Assembly (NCBI GenBank): GCA_963735005.1
Contig: CAVTJA010000010.1
Span: 1-64,000, forward strand
Direction of reading: 5' to 3'
DNA length: 64,000 nucleotides
Source of the DNA: WTKG01 sp963735005
GTDB lineage: Bacteria; Actinomycetota; Actinomycetes; Actinomycetales; Demequinaceae
The translations under genes were made by a program, and so were the position numbers. This document shows positions 1 through 9,070 of this stretch, one piece after another (position 1 is the first letter of the stretch; each line of letters begins with the position of its first letter). The notes below the pieces were generated by a model that was not told the DNA's origin, did not search any database, and was given only the letters and a program-made list of their open reading frames with translations.

Positions 1-109
1 AGCGCACGTGATCGGCGGGCACGACGCGCCGCTCCAACTTCGCGGACACCTTGGTGGAGCGTTCGACGATCTGCCGACGGATCGTCGCCGGAACGGTCTT
101 CTTGGTCAT
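1..109 (-). CDS. N-terminal 36 residues of an unidentified basic protein (runs off the window)
   Basis: ATG at 109 on the minus strand is preceded by a strong ribosome-binding site (GAGGAGGAGTG directly upstream), and the frame stays open to the window edge. The visible protein begins MTKKTVPATIRRQIVERS and is rich in Lys and Arg with no signal peptide or membrane segment. That is too little to assign a family. It points away from the lipoprotein gene at 251, so the 140 bp between them should hold two divergent promoters; I could not place them with confidence. Confidence 0.55.
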   Translation of the reverse strand, partial: MTKKTVPATIRRQIVERSTKVSAKLERRVVPADHVR

Positions 110-250
110 CACTCCTCCTCAGGTCATCTCAAGCGTAACGCGGCCCCCTCCAAGCGTGCATGGTAGCTACACATCGGAGGGCTCGCGCCCGCGCACCCCC
201 GCGCCTACGCTTGGCTCGGCCCGCGCCACGCCCGCGCAAGGAGGCACCGA

Positions 251-867
251 GTGACAATCGCCGCCACGGCACGCCGCACCGTCACGGCCGCGCTCGCCCT
301 CGCGGCCCTCGCCGCGTGCACCGCGCCGCCCGAACCCACCGCGACCACCACGGCGCCACCCACCGCCTCCGCCACGCCCACGCCCGGGCTCACCGAGGAG
401 CAGCGCATTGTCGTCTCGGTGTGGGAGGCGTGGCAGCGGGAGCTCGCGATCGCGTCGTGCATGGCGGACCACGGCTTCACGTGGACGCCGGAGCCGTACC
501 CCGCCGAGCCCGGCTTCGACCCGTTCCTCGCTCAGCTCGGCATCGACGGCGAGGCGTGGCGAGCCGCCGCCGAGGCGCGCGCCGACGCCGCCTTCGCCAC
601 CAACGCCACCTACCGCGACGCGCTCGACGCCGACAGCCGCAACGCCTACACGCTCGCGCGCTGGGGCCTCACGTGGGAGTCGTGGCTCGCCGAGGGCGGC
701 GAGATCGCCAACAAGGACAACTGCGACGCCGCCGCGTGGGCCAAGGTTGGCACGGTGTGGCGCACGGCCCCGACCGCCCGAACCACTACCGCACGCTCAT
801 CACCCACATCCCCACGGACGACACGTTAGTCGCCTACCTCCGCGACGTCGCCGGTCCCGAGTCCTGA
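251..867 (+). pseudogene. Secreted lipoprotein, frameshifted near its C-terminus
   Basis: GTG start at 251 follows AAGGAGG at the right spacing. The N-terminus is a lipoprotein signal (MTIAATARRTVTAALALA then LAAC lipobox, Cys at about residue 23), followed by a Pro/Thr/Ala linker and a soluble domain of about 140 residues holding a Cys (IASCMADHGF) and a later Cys (DNCDAAAW). The start frame ends at 829 in low-complexity Thr/Ser sequence, while the frame one base off gives a natural end (NHYRTLITHIPTDDTLVAYL) and stops at 867, so I place a single-base indel at about 755-780. The intact protein would be about 205 residues and surface-anchored. The two-Cys, Trp-rich pattern recalls the small lipoproteins that precede MacB/adaptor operons, such as the one at 15.6-16.5 kb, but no exporter gene follows here. 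Function unknown. Confidence 0.6.
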
Positions 868-941
868 CCCGAGCACGTGTCAGACCCCGGTCGTACAGTC
901 ATGAGAAAACGCAAGTCGAGTTCCATGGAAGGAGGTGCGAA

Positions 942-1069
942 ATGGCGGATGGACGCGCCGGCAAAGTGCCCCACGTCCCGGAGACGGGCGGCGGGAAGCA
1001 ACCCAGGAGCCGGAACAAGGACGGATCGTGGCGCAAGAAGCGCAGCGACTCTGGAAAGAAAAGAAGTAG
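942..1069 (+). CDS. Possible small, very basic protein (end uncertain)
   Basis: ATG at 942 has an unusually good ribosome-binding site (GGAAGGAGG about 8 bases upstream). The first 40 or so codons give a Lys/Arg/Ser-rich peptide beginning MADGRAGKVPHVPETGGGK. The frame then remains open far past any sensible end, running antisense through the TPR gene. A stop in a neighbouring frame (TAG at 1067-1069) lies just after an A-rich run (1054-1066) where one indel would give a natural end of about 42 residues. Length, charge and start site suggest a small nucleic-acid-binding or unstructured protein, but this is inference. From 1070 to 1287 I see no gene. Confidence 0.35.
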
Positions 1070-1287
1070 CACGCCGCGAACACCGAAGCGACCGAACGGG
1101 CCACCGAAGGTTCCGCGCGCTTCGCGTGTCGCGGCCATGCCCGTGCCACGCACGCGGAGCAGCGGTTCCGGGGAATCGTCGAACTGCGTGCGTTGCACGC
1201 GCGACATTGCACCACGACCACGATTGCGTGTTCAGTTGCAATCGTGCGCATGTAACTGTGCAGTTGGCAGTGCCCGTGATGTTCGCG

Positions 1288-2868
1288 CTAAGGAAACGCG
1301 TTGGTCGTTGGGTCAACGCCACGAGTGGCGTCGTGAACCCTCGCGACGGAGATCGAGTCACCTGCTGCCACACCGTACATGCGCGCGAGCAGTTCCACTT
1401 CATCTCGGATGTGCTTGGTCGAGGATGTGCCATGTCGTTCGACTTCCGACAATGCGGTGCCCAACACCAACGGAGCCCAATCAGTTCGTTGCAGAATCTC
1501 TTCGCGTGCCCAATAGATTAGTGCCCGCGCCGCCAAGTCTCGCAGGTTCAGCGCGGCTGCACGCTGCACGGAGGAAGCGTAGAGATCTCGACCGTCTCGC
1601 GACGCTCCTTTGCGAAACGCGATCAAACCTTCCGTGGCCGTCACGACAATCTGGTCGCGTTCGACGAGATCGCGATAGTCGATCCGCGCAATAGCGCGAG
1701 TCGCTTCGACGTGGTCACCGCTCGAAGCGGAAGCGAACGCCAAGTTGTTCAGAAGTATCGCGTTCTTAGGATTCCCTTGCAGGCCGATGCGCGCCGCATC
1801 GGCGGCCGCGGCGTAGTCATCGAGTCGAACCGACGACGCAAATGACAGGAATATCGACGGTTCCGGATCAAAGACTTGGTCGACTTGCCATCCCCGCGCA
1901 GCGGCGACCGCGTCGGCCCATCGGTCCTCGCCGCGCGCGTGCCGAGCAAGCGCCTCCCACGAGTTGGGGCGATTGATCAATTCCTCAGGCACTTCGAACT
2001 TCACCCGGCGCGTTTCGAATTCCGCCTGCGCGATCGAGTTCTCGTTGGGGGCCTCCATAGCCGCCGATAGCATGCGCTTCGCTGCGTGGTCACGCCCAGC
2101 GTCTGCGTCGATGCTCGCAAGTGCCGCAAACATTTCAGTCGCATCAGTCGGTCGGTACCGCCGTTGACGAGCATGCTGTCGGGCCGCTCTCTCAAACCGC
2201 GCGTGCTCCGACAATTCTGTCGATAGCGCGAGTTCTGCAGCGATGAGCCAGGGATCTTCGGTCGCCCCCGGTGTCGCCACCACAAGATCGCGTGCGCGTT
2301 CGGTTTCATCGATGTGGTCATAGAACTTCGCAGCCGCCCTGACTACAAATCGATTGGTTCGCGCCAACTGAAGAGCATTCGCGACCGATCGAGACGCACC
2401 GCTCGCATCGCCCAACGTCGTCTGCAGGAGCGCCAAATCAATCCACCGCACGGCGTTGCGTGGCTCTCGCCGCAATTGGTCGCGCAGCGACGTCCGACCG
2501 AGACCGACATCGTGCTCAAGTCGAGCTCCTTGTGACAAGCCGCGATTCCCACGCTCACCGCGCTGGACCGCGTCAGCGAGCGAGAGCAAGGCGGGGGAAC
2601 TGGCTTCGTTCGCCCGCATAAAGTCAACTATCGGCTCAACCCAGTCGTCTCTCGCCGGGTCCCCGAGCGCGATAGCCAACAGATCGGCGCCGAGGAAGAT
2701 CGACGGGTGCCGCGAAAAGGAGTCGAGGTCTACCGGACTCGGCGTACTCACATAATTCGGAGCGTCGTGCACGCGGGGGTGGGACAGATCAGGTTGGGAA
2801 ACGGCGACGTCGTACCTGCGCCAGCGCGGCAGTATCCGACGGGCCGAGTGATCGTTGATTGCACTCAA
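1288..2868 (-). CDS. TPR-repeat protein coupled to a protein kinase
   Basis: A soluble, helical protein of about 525 residues. Repeated 34-residue-like helical pairs are visible, for example around LLQTTLGDASGASRSVANAL and NPKNAILLNNLAFASASSGD, as expected of tetratricopeptide repeats that bind partner proteins. It has no signal peptide or membrane segment. Start choice: an open frame reaches a GTG at 2916 but without a ribosome-binding site and overlapping the kinase by 52 bases. TTG at 2868 overlaps the kinase TGA by three bases and has an upstream purine run (GGGAAAGAA), which fits translational coupling, so I prefer it. The gene and its partner have visibly lower G+C than the genes around them, suggesting transfer. 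TPR partners of bacterial kinases usually act as scaffold or substrate; which applies here is unknown. Confidence 0.75.
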   Translation of the reverse strand: MSAINDHSARRILPRWRRYDVAVSQPDLSHPRVHDAPNYVSTPSPVDLDSFSRHPSIFLGADLLAIALGDPARDDWVEPIVDFMRANEASSPALLSLADAVQRGERGNRGLSQGARLEHDVGLGRTSLRDQLRREPRNAVRWIDLALLQTTLGDASGASRSVANALQLARTNRFVVRAAAKFYDHIDETERARDLVVATPGATEDPWLIAAELALSTELSEHARFERAARQHARQRRYRPTDATEMFAALASIDADAGRDHAAKRMLSAAMEAPNENSIAQAEFETRRVKFEVPEELINRPNSWEALARHARGEDRWADAVAAARGWQVDQVFDPEPSIFLSFASSVRLDDYAAAADAARIGLQGNPKNAILLNNLAFASASSGDHVEATRAIARIDYRDLVERDQIVVTATEGLIAFRKGASRDGRDLYASSVQRAAALNLRDLAARALIYWAREEILQRTDWAPLVLGTALSEVERHGTSSTKHIRDEVELLARMYGVAAGDSISVARVHDATRGVDPTTNAFP

Positions 2869-3931
2869 TGCTGCGGATTCTTTCCCTGTGCCAGGTCGAT
2901 TTGTGCGCGGTGGCACAGGAGATCTAGTTGCGTAACTGTGCGGTGGAGCGAGTACTGGTCGGAGCGTCCAAGACTGCGCGGGTGCCCCCTGCGCGCCGGG
3001 TCGGGCGCGGTCGGATCGCGAATGATCTCCGCAAGGTCGTGCGCCTGAGGTGACCGGAAGTCACGTTCAACGTCCTCTACAGCTCGCGCATGCGCGTCTA
3101 CGACGTACGGCAGCACGTCGGCAAAACTGTCCTCCCCCAATTCTCAAAGAGGTGGTGCGGGTCAAGGTGTTGCGTAAGCCTTGTGTTTATCGATAGATCG
3201 GACACCAAGAAGGCAATGAGGCTGCCGAGTTGGAACAGATCGCAAGCGAGCCTTCGTTCCTCGAACGACGCTCGTACCTCGCCGTAAAGCTGTTCGGGAG
3301 GCGCATATGCCGGGTCGCCCGCGACACGTTGGTTGTCGTGTGCGGCGCGCTCATCTCGATCGGATGCGCGCCCTAGATCCGCGATCTTGGACAAGCCGAG
3401 ATCCCGCTCGAGGAAGTCAAACACCAGCAAGTTGCTCGGCTTAACGTCCTGGTGCGCTACGTCCATCGCGTGCAGTTGGCGCACTCCGTTGGCAGCATTG
3501 TGCGCCATTCGGAGTCGCGCCGCCGCATCGAGTTCAGCCGCGAAGCCAAAAGCTTTTCGGACGTCGCCGTACGCCATCTCGAAGATGATGTACATGACCG
3601 GAAGCGGCATCGGCGGCACCGTCAGGCTGCCGTGCGCGTATCCCCTGACGACGTGCGACAGTCCCTTCGCTCCGCATCGGTCAACGAGGTCGCGCTCAAA
3701 CACGTGCGCATTGACGAGGCGCTGAAACTCGCCCGGCGGGTCCGCGTGCCTCGCTGCTCGTTCGTAGTTGAGCACCTTCACGAAACCCTCTGTTCCGTCC
3801 CCGCGAACCGCGACGTACCCCAGCGAGAAGTTGCCACCGGTCTTCCCCGGAGGTACGAGGGACTTCAGTTCCCACCCGCCATCGAGCCGGAGCCCGACGA
3901 GACTACTCGGGGGCGGCAATTGCGACGTCAT
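2865..3931 (-). pseudogene. Hanks-type Ser/Thr protein kinase, broken by one indel
   Basis: A cytoplasmic protein kinase of about 355 residues. Visible motifs, in order: a VKV lysine in GFVKVLNYERAA, a catalytic loop HQDVKPSNLL with Asp, Lys and Asn in place, DLG in place of DFG (IADLGRAS), and an activation-loop end GDPAYAPPEQL (PPE for APE). The start frame stops early at 3098. The frame shifts in a C5 tract on the plus strand (3134-3138); adding one base continues HLFENWG smoothly into EDSFADVLPYVV and on to the stop at 2865. The catalytic residues needed for activity are present, so a corrected sequence would encode a working kinase. There are no membrane helix and no PASTA repeats, unlike PknB. 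It is co-transcribed with the overlapping TPR gene. Role unknown; signalling, stress and defence are all possible. Confidence 0.75.
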
Positions 3932-4282
3932 CTCGCCATTATGTCGCCCTTACATGGACGCCGCGCGGCGCGAGGCGACGCGTAGCGCGAAACACTTTCG
4001 CTCCGTCGAGCCATTGTGCTGCCCCGAGCGGGCGGCGGGGCGCTCTTCAAGCGAACAAAGGAAAGTGGCCGAGGCCCCTGCCCGGTGCACGCCGACCGGC
4101 GGGTGGCGCAATCAGGAGTGCGTAGCGGCACAGTCAAGGTTGGCCGACGTTAGGTTGAACGAGGCTTACGGCTTGGCACGTTACGCGCAGGTCGTCGCAG
4201 CGCGATGCGGGCGATACGCTCCGACGTGAAAGTAGCGCGCACGGCCGCGTAGCTTCACGCGCCACCCGTCGTCTTCGCGTGA
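3932..4282. other. Intergenic stretch with no recognisable gene
   Basis: About 350 bases between the kinase start and the pepN 5' remnant. The short open frames on both strands lack ribosome-binding sites and show no domain signal. It presumably contains the promoter of the kinase/TPR operon (minus strand), but I could not pick -10/-35 boxes with confidence. Confidence 0.5.
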
Positions 4283-4480
4283 CAGAATCAAACACATGCC
4301 AGGAAAGAACCTCACCCGCGCCGAGGCGCAGGCCCGCGCCGCCATCGTCGAGACCTCCGAGTACGAGGTCGAGCTCGACCTGACTACCGGGCTCACCGAC
4401 GAGCGCCCCACGATCCACAGAACCCCGCACCCGCGCTTCGCGGGCGAGAGGGCCCCGAGCCATTCATCGACCTGATCGCA
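4283..4480 (+). pseudogene. Duplicated 5' remnant of pepN
   Basis: From the ATG at 4296 the first 100 or so bases are almost identical to the start of pepN at 5783. The remnant encodes MPGKNLTRAEAQ and onwards, then degenerates and stops at 4475 after 59 codons. Weaker similarity continues a few bases past the stop (the stretch matching FIDLIA of pepN, now out of frame) and a few bases before the ATG. It is therefore a decayed partial copy, not a separate gene. With the 3' remnants at 12067 and 17247 it shows that both ends of pepN have been copied around this locus. Confidence 0.85.
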
Positions 4481-4530
4481 CAGACGTCTCACGCCGTGCA
4501 CCGCCAGCGGCAGCGCCCTAGTCTTGAACC

Positions 4531-5207
4531 GTGAGGCCCCGCGAAACAGTGCAGTCCGCCATGAAGACCGCGCTGCGCGAGATACTCAGCCCCGCGGCAC
4601 GCGCGCATGGATTCAAAGGCACGGCACCCAACTGGCGCAAGCAAAATGCCCAAGGCGACTGGGCGATCGTCAACGTCCAGGGCTCTAAGTACAGCACCAG
4701 CACATCATGCAATGCTATATCAACCTGGCCGTCGCACCCGCGCCTTGGATCGACTGGAGTTACGCACGAAGCAGCGGGGCAATGCCAAAATCCATTGGCC
4801 AGCACCTCGGACTGTTCCGGCGCCGCATGCACCCCCAAAGCGGAGTAACGCTGCAGAACGGATACTGGGAATTCTCGAAGCCGCGGCATGCCACGCGCAT
4901 CGTCAAGGACATGGCGGAGAGGCTGAGGGCGGACGGCTGGCCACTTCTCGACCGGTTGCTCGACAGAGACGCGCTCCTCGCCGAACTGCGCGCGGAGGCA
5001 CTTGCCCAAAACGACGCCCCGTGGTTCATCGGGCGGCACGCGATGGCCGAGGCGATTCTCATCTGCGACGACGGCCCCAGCGACGCACTCGACGACGCGC
5101 TCGCTCGACATCGGAGCATGTCGACGCCGCGCACCATGGCACACACCGAGCGCCTCGAGGCCTGGGTCCGCGCCCGCGCAGCCGCCGCCGAGGCAGGCGC
5201 AACGTAG
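4531..5207 (+). pseudogene. DUF4304-family protein, frameshifted
   Basis: GTG at 4531 begins a protein of about 225 residues. The first 55 residues (MKTALREILSPAARAHGF, then GTAPNWRKQ) match the start of DUF4304 proteins as I know the family. The second half lies in the next frame (MQCYINLAVAPAPW, RRRMHPQSGV) and ends at 5207, so an indel near 4700 separates them. Joined, it is a normal-length, cytosolic, soluble protein with no catalytic motif I can name. DUF4304 proteins are of unknown function and often sit in variable islands. Here the gene lies between the pepN 5' remnant and intact-end pepN, on the same strand, and converges with the sortase remnant 14 bases downstream. Confidence 0.65.
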
Positions 5208-5220
5208 GCCGCGCCCAACC

Positions 5221-5728
5221 TCACCCGCCGTCGGCACCCACCACAGGCGGCGCCGGCTTGGACGACACCAGCGTCGCGAACACCACCACGTTGTCGCGGT
5301 AGTGGCCCGTCGCGTCGTCGAACTGGCCCCCGCACGTGATCAGGCGCAGGCCCGCGAAGTCGACCGCACCGAACACCTTGGCGTTGGGGAACTCGTCCTT
5401 GGGGTACTTGCCCACCTGGACCACCTCGAAGACGGCGACGCTGCCGTCGGCCCTTGTGACCTTGATCTTGTCGCCGGGCACCAGCTTGTCGAGATCGTGA
5501 AACACGGCAGGGCCAACCCAGTCCACATGGCCCGCGATGACCGCCGGGCCAACCTCGCCCGGCGTGGGCGAACCCGTGTACCAGCCCGCGTGCCGTCCGT
5601 CCGCCCGGCACCTCCATGGTGCCGTCCTTGCGCAGGCCGAGCTTGATGAGCGACGAGTCCACGCCGATCGCCGGGATGCGCACCCGGACCGGCTTGGACG
5701 CGCTTAGCGGCGCGCATTCGCGCGCCAC
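5221..5728 (-). pseudogene. Class F (actinobacterial) sortase, N-terminally truncated and frameshifted
   Basis: The catalytic domain is recognisable: VRIPAIGVDSSLIKLGL at the start of the beta-barrel, then VIAGHVDW (catalytic His) and LITCGGQFD (catalytic Cys), with an Arg shortly after (GHYRDN). Sortases of this type transpeptidate sorting-signal proteins onto the envelope and normally have an N-terminal membrane anchor and Pro/Ala linker. Here only some 10 residues precede the domain before pepN sequence begins, so the anchor is gone. A C3 tract at 5604-5606 carries one base too many; removing it joins TMEVP to AGWYTGSPTPGEVG in frame. The nearest start is GTG 5728. I regard it as a remnant cut off by the pepN-linked rearrangement; no substrate with an LPXTG-like tail is visible nearby. 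Confidence 0.7.
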
Positions 5729-5782
5729 GTACGGGTCACCGCCGCCAATGCCGCGGCGCCGCGCACGTGACAAGATGTGTGC

Positions 5783-8412
5783 ATGCCAGGAAAGAACCTC
5801 ACCCGCGCCGAGGCGCAGGCCCGCGCCGCCATCGTCGAGACCTCCGAGTACGAGGTCGAGCTCGACCTCACCACCGGGCTCACCGACAAGACCCCCACCT
5901 TCCGCAGCACCACGCACGTGCGCTTCGCGGCAGAGAAGGGCGCCGAGACGTTCATCGACCTGATCGCGCCGCGCGTCATCAGCATCACGCTCAACGGCGC
6001 AGAGCTGGACCCCGCGACCCACTTCGCGGACAGCCGCATCACGCTGCCCGAACCTGCAGCACTCCAACGAGCTCACCGTCGTGGCCGACTGCGCGTACAT
6101 GAACACCGGCGAGGGCCTGCACCGGTTCGTGGACCCCGAGGACGACGAGATCTACCTGTACTCCCAGTTCGAGGTGGCCGACACCCGCCGCGCGTACGCC
6201 GTGTTCGAGCAGCCCGACCTCAAGGCCACCTTCCAGTTCACCGTGCACGCCCCCGAGCACTGGCAGGTGGTGTCCAACTCCCCCAACCCGCGCCCCGAGC
6301 CGCGCGCAGCGGTTGACGGAGAACGCGGCACCATCACCATCGCGGGCACCGAGCGCGCCATCGTCACGCACGCGTTCCCCGCGACAACCGTGCTCCCCTG
6401 TTACGTCACCGCCGTCGTCGCTGGGCCGTATGCCAAGGTCGAGGGCTCCGTGCTGTCGCGCAAGGGCCGCATCAGCGCCAACGTGTATTGCCGCAAGGGG
6501 CTCGCCGAGCACCTCGACGCCGAGCGTCATCCTGGACGACACCCAGGCCGGCTTCACGTTCTACGAGCAGCTGTTCGAGATGGACTACCCGTTCGAGAAG
6601 TACGACCAGCTGTTCGTCCCCGAGTTCAACGCGGGCGCCATGGAGAACGCCGGCTGCGTCACGTTCCTCGAGGACTACGTGTTCCGCTCCAAGCCCACCG
6701 TCGCGCGCGTCGAGCGCCGCACCGTCACCGTGCTCCACGAGCTCGCTCACATGTGGTTCGGGGACCTGGTCACCATGAAGTGGTGGAACGACCTGTGGCT
6801 CAACGAGTCCTTCGCCGAGTTCGTCAGCACCCTCGCCACCGCCGAGGTCACCAAGTGGAAGGGCGCCTGGACCACCTTCAACACCCTCGAGAAGTCGTGG
6901 GCGTACCGCCAGGACCAGCTGCCCTCCACGCACCCGATCGTCGCCACCATCCGCGACCTCGAGGACGTCGAGGTCAACTTCGACGGCATCACCTACGCCA
7001 AGGGCGCCTCAGTGCTGCGCCAGCTTGTCGCGTGGGTGGGCCAGGACGCGTTCTTCGCCGGCGTCGCCGAATACTTCCGCAAGCACCACCACGGCAACAC
7101 CACGCTCAGCGACCTGCTGGTCGAGCTCGAGAAGACCTCCGGGCGCGACCTTGACCCGTGGAGCGAGCTGTGGCTCGAGAAGGCCGGCGTCACCACGCTC
7201 CGCCCCATCCTCAATACGGACGACGCTGGGGTCATCACGTCCTTCAGCGTCGCCCAGGAGGTCCCCGCGGAGTGGCCCACCCAGCGCCCGCACCGCCTCG
7301 GCATCGGCGGCTACGACGTCGTGGGCGAGGGCTCGGCCGCGCGGCTCGAGCGCGTGTGGAACGTCGAGACAGACATCGACGGCGAGCTCACCGCGGTGGG
7401 CGAGGTGGTCGGCAAGCCCATGCCGGACCTGCTGCTGGTCAACGACGGCGACCTCGCTTACGGCAAGATCCGCCTTGACGCGGCGTCGATGGCCACGGCC
7501 GTGGAGCACCTCGACGCCTTCGCCGACGCGCTGCCGCGGTCCATGGTGTTCGCGGCCGCCTGGGACATGACCCGCGACGGCGAAATGCCGGCGCGGCAGT
7601 TCGTGGACCTGGTGCTGGGGAACATCGCCAAGGAGACCGAATCGACCGTGGTGCTGATGCTGCTGCGCCAGCTAAGCCAGGCGATCGGCACGTACGTGGA
7701 CCCGGCGGCCGCTGGCAACATCAGCCGCGCCACCGCGGACACCCTGTGGGCGCTCGCGCAGGAGGCCGAGCCCGGTAGCGACAACCAGTTCCAGTTCGTG
7801 AAGGCGTTCGCCGGCTTCGCCGAGACCGACTCCCAGCTTGACGTGGTCCAGCAGCTGCTCGACGACAAGCTCCACCTGGACGAGCTGCCCATCGACACCG
7901 ACCTCGCGTGGGACCTGCTGATCTCGCTCGTCACCGGTGGCCGCGCCGCCGCCCCCGAGATTGACGCGATGCTGTCAAAGGACAACACCGCATCGGGCGC
8001 CCGCCGTGCCGCGCACGCCCGCGCCGCGATCCCCACCGCGGAGGCCAAGCGCGCCGCGTGGGACGCGCTCGTCAACGCCCCGGACGGCGAGGACCTCCCC
8101 AACGCGCTCCAGTTCGAGGCGACCGCGGGCTTCAACCGCACGCACGACACCGCGCTACTTGAGGAGTACGTCGACGACTACTTCGCCATGATCCGCCGCA
8201 TCTACACGGACAAGACCAACGAGATGGCGACCACCCTGATCCAGGGCCTCTACCCCGTGCTCCACGCGGGCCGCGTCCCGGACCTCCAGGACCGCGCCGA
8301 CGCCTGGCTCGCCGCCAACGACGACGCCCACGACGCCCTCAAGCGCCTGGTCATCGAGGGCCGCGACACGGTGCGCCGGGCGCTCGCCTGCCAGGCGGCC
8401 GACAAGGCCTAA
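5783..8412 (+). pseudogene. pepN: Aminopeptidase N (M1 zinc metallopeptidase), two frame breaks near the 5' end
   Basis: Full-length M1 aminopeptidase of about 870 residues, releasing N-terminal residues from peptides in the cytoplasm. The substrate-binding exopeptidase motif GAMEN is followed by the zinc site HELAHMWFGD and the third ligand Glu in LWLNESFAEF. The C-terminal ERAP1-like helical domain is complete and ends ALACQAADKA. The ATG at 5783 gives MPGKNLTRAE, the usual start in actinobacteria. Two breaks interrupt the frame: near 6053, where ITLPE should lead into LQHSNELTVVADC, and near 6527, where AEHLDAE should lead into VILDDTQAGF. After 6530 the frame is clean to the stop. If the breaks are sequencing errors the enzyme is intact; if real the gene is dead. 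Pieces of this gene are scattered at 4283, 12067 and 17247. Confidence 0.88.
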
Positions 8413-8499
8413 CCCGCGAGGGGACACACCGCGCGCACGACGCGTAACTGCTTGCCCGCAGCCGGACGCTCGCGGGGCGAAAAGTTGTCGCGGCGCGCT

Positions 8500-9066
8500 T
8501 CAGCCAGGGAACTGTTCGGAACGCTGGATCGGGTCGTCAATATCGCCAAGCAACGACCAGCCGTCGCCTAGGTCGCGAAACGTCCCGAATCCATGCTCCT
8601 TGCCGTACGTGCGAGGGTCCTCGTCCGACGGCGCGTACATGGCGAACACCACTGGCGGCTCCGGACGGTTGAAATGTAGGAAGATGCGGTCGCCGTCCTT
8701 GGCATAGTGGATGACTCCGACAGTGTTGCCCGGCAGCGCGCCGAACATTGCATCCTCCTGCGGGCTCGACTCCTGACACGCGTCGTCGTCGTGTGTCACG
8801 TTGACGCAAACACGCCCGTACGTCCATGCAATCCGTTGCGCATCCGGATTGGCATCAATCAGCGACTGCATGTGCACTATCGCATCGCCGAATGCCCCAG
8901 GGTCGCGCTCGTACACGGCCTGGATCTTGTCAAACTCCTTGTTGTCGTCGGATGCCGCCGTCGGCAACACACCACAGGCAGCCGATGTAGCTACAGCGAT
9001 GGCAGCGAGCGCGGCGGCGCCCCGGAGTCTCCCAACAGCCGTGCGGCGGGCAGGGAGCACGGTCAC
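8500..9066 (-). CDS. Lipoprotein, paralogue of the one at 17461
   Basis: A surface lipoprotein of about 188 residues. GTG at 9066 lies 4 bases after the stop of the VWA gene, so the two are likely co-transcribed; an upstream start at 9105 would overlap that gene. The N-terminus has a basic start, a hydrophobic stretch (AAALAAIAVATSAAC) and a lipobox Cys. Conserved positions shared with the paralogue include DDNKEFDKI, a two-Cys central region, and PPVVFAMYAP followed by GFGTFRDLGDGWSLLGDI. No known domain is recognised. Because it follows a large secreted VWA/calcium-repeat protein with a possible toxin-like tail, a partner or protective role is conceivable, but that is inference only. Confidence 0.75.
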   Translation of the reverse strand: MTVLPARRTAVGRLRGAAALAAIAVATSAACGVLPTAASDDNKEFDKIQAVYERDPGAFGDAIVHMQSLIDANPDAQRIAWTYGRVCVNVTHDDDACQESSPQEDAMFGALPGNTVGVIHYAKDGDRIFLHFNRPEPPVVFAMYAPSDEDPRTYGKEHGFGTFRDLGDGWSLLGDIDDPIQRSEQFPG

Positions 9067-9070
9067 CTCG

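Noticed and set aside
408..1694. Plus-strand frame of 428 codons
   Set aside because: Low-complexity Arg/Ser protein crossing two genes antisense; only its section from ATG 942 has a start site.
3134..3138. C5 tract in the kinase as a phase-variation switch
   Set aside because: Similar one-base indels occur in many unrelated genes here, and a 5-base tract is short for phase variation.
4760..6106. Long minus-strand open frame antisense to pepN and the sortase region
   Set aside because: Only its piece over the sortase start is real coding; the rest is a G+C-driven shadow of pepN and DUF4304.
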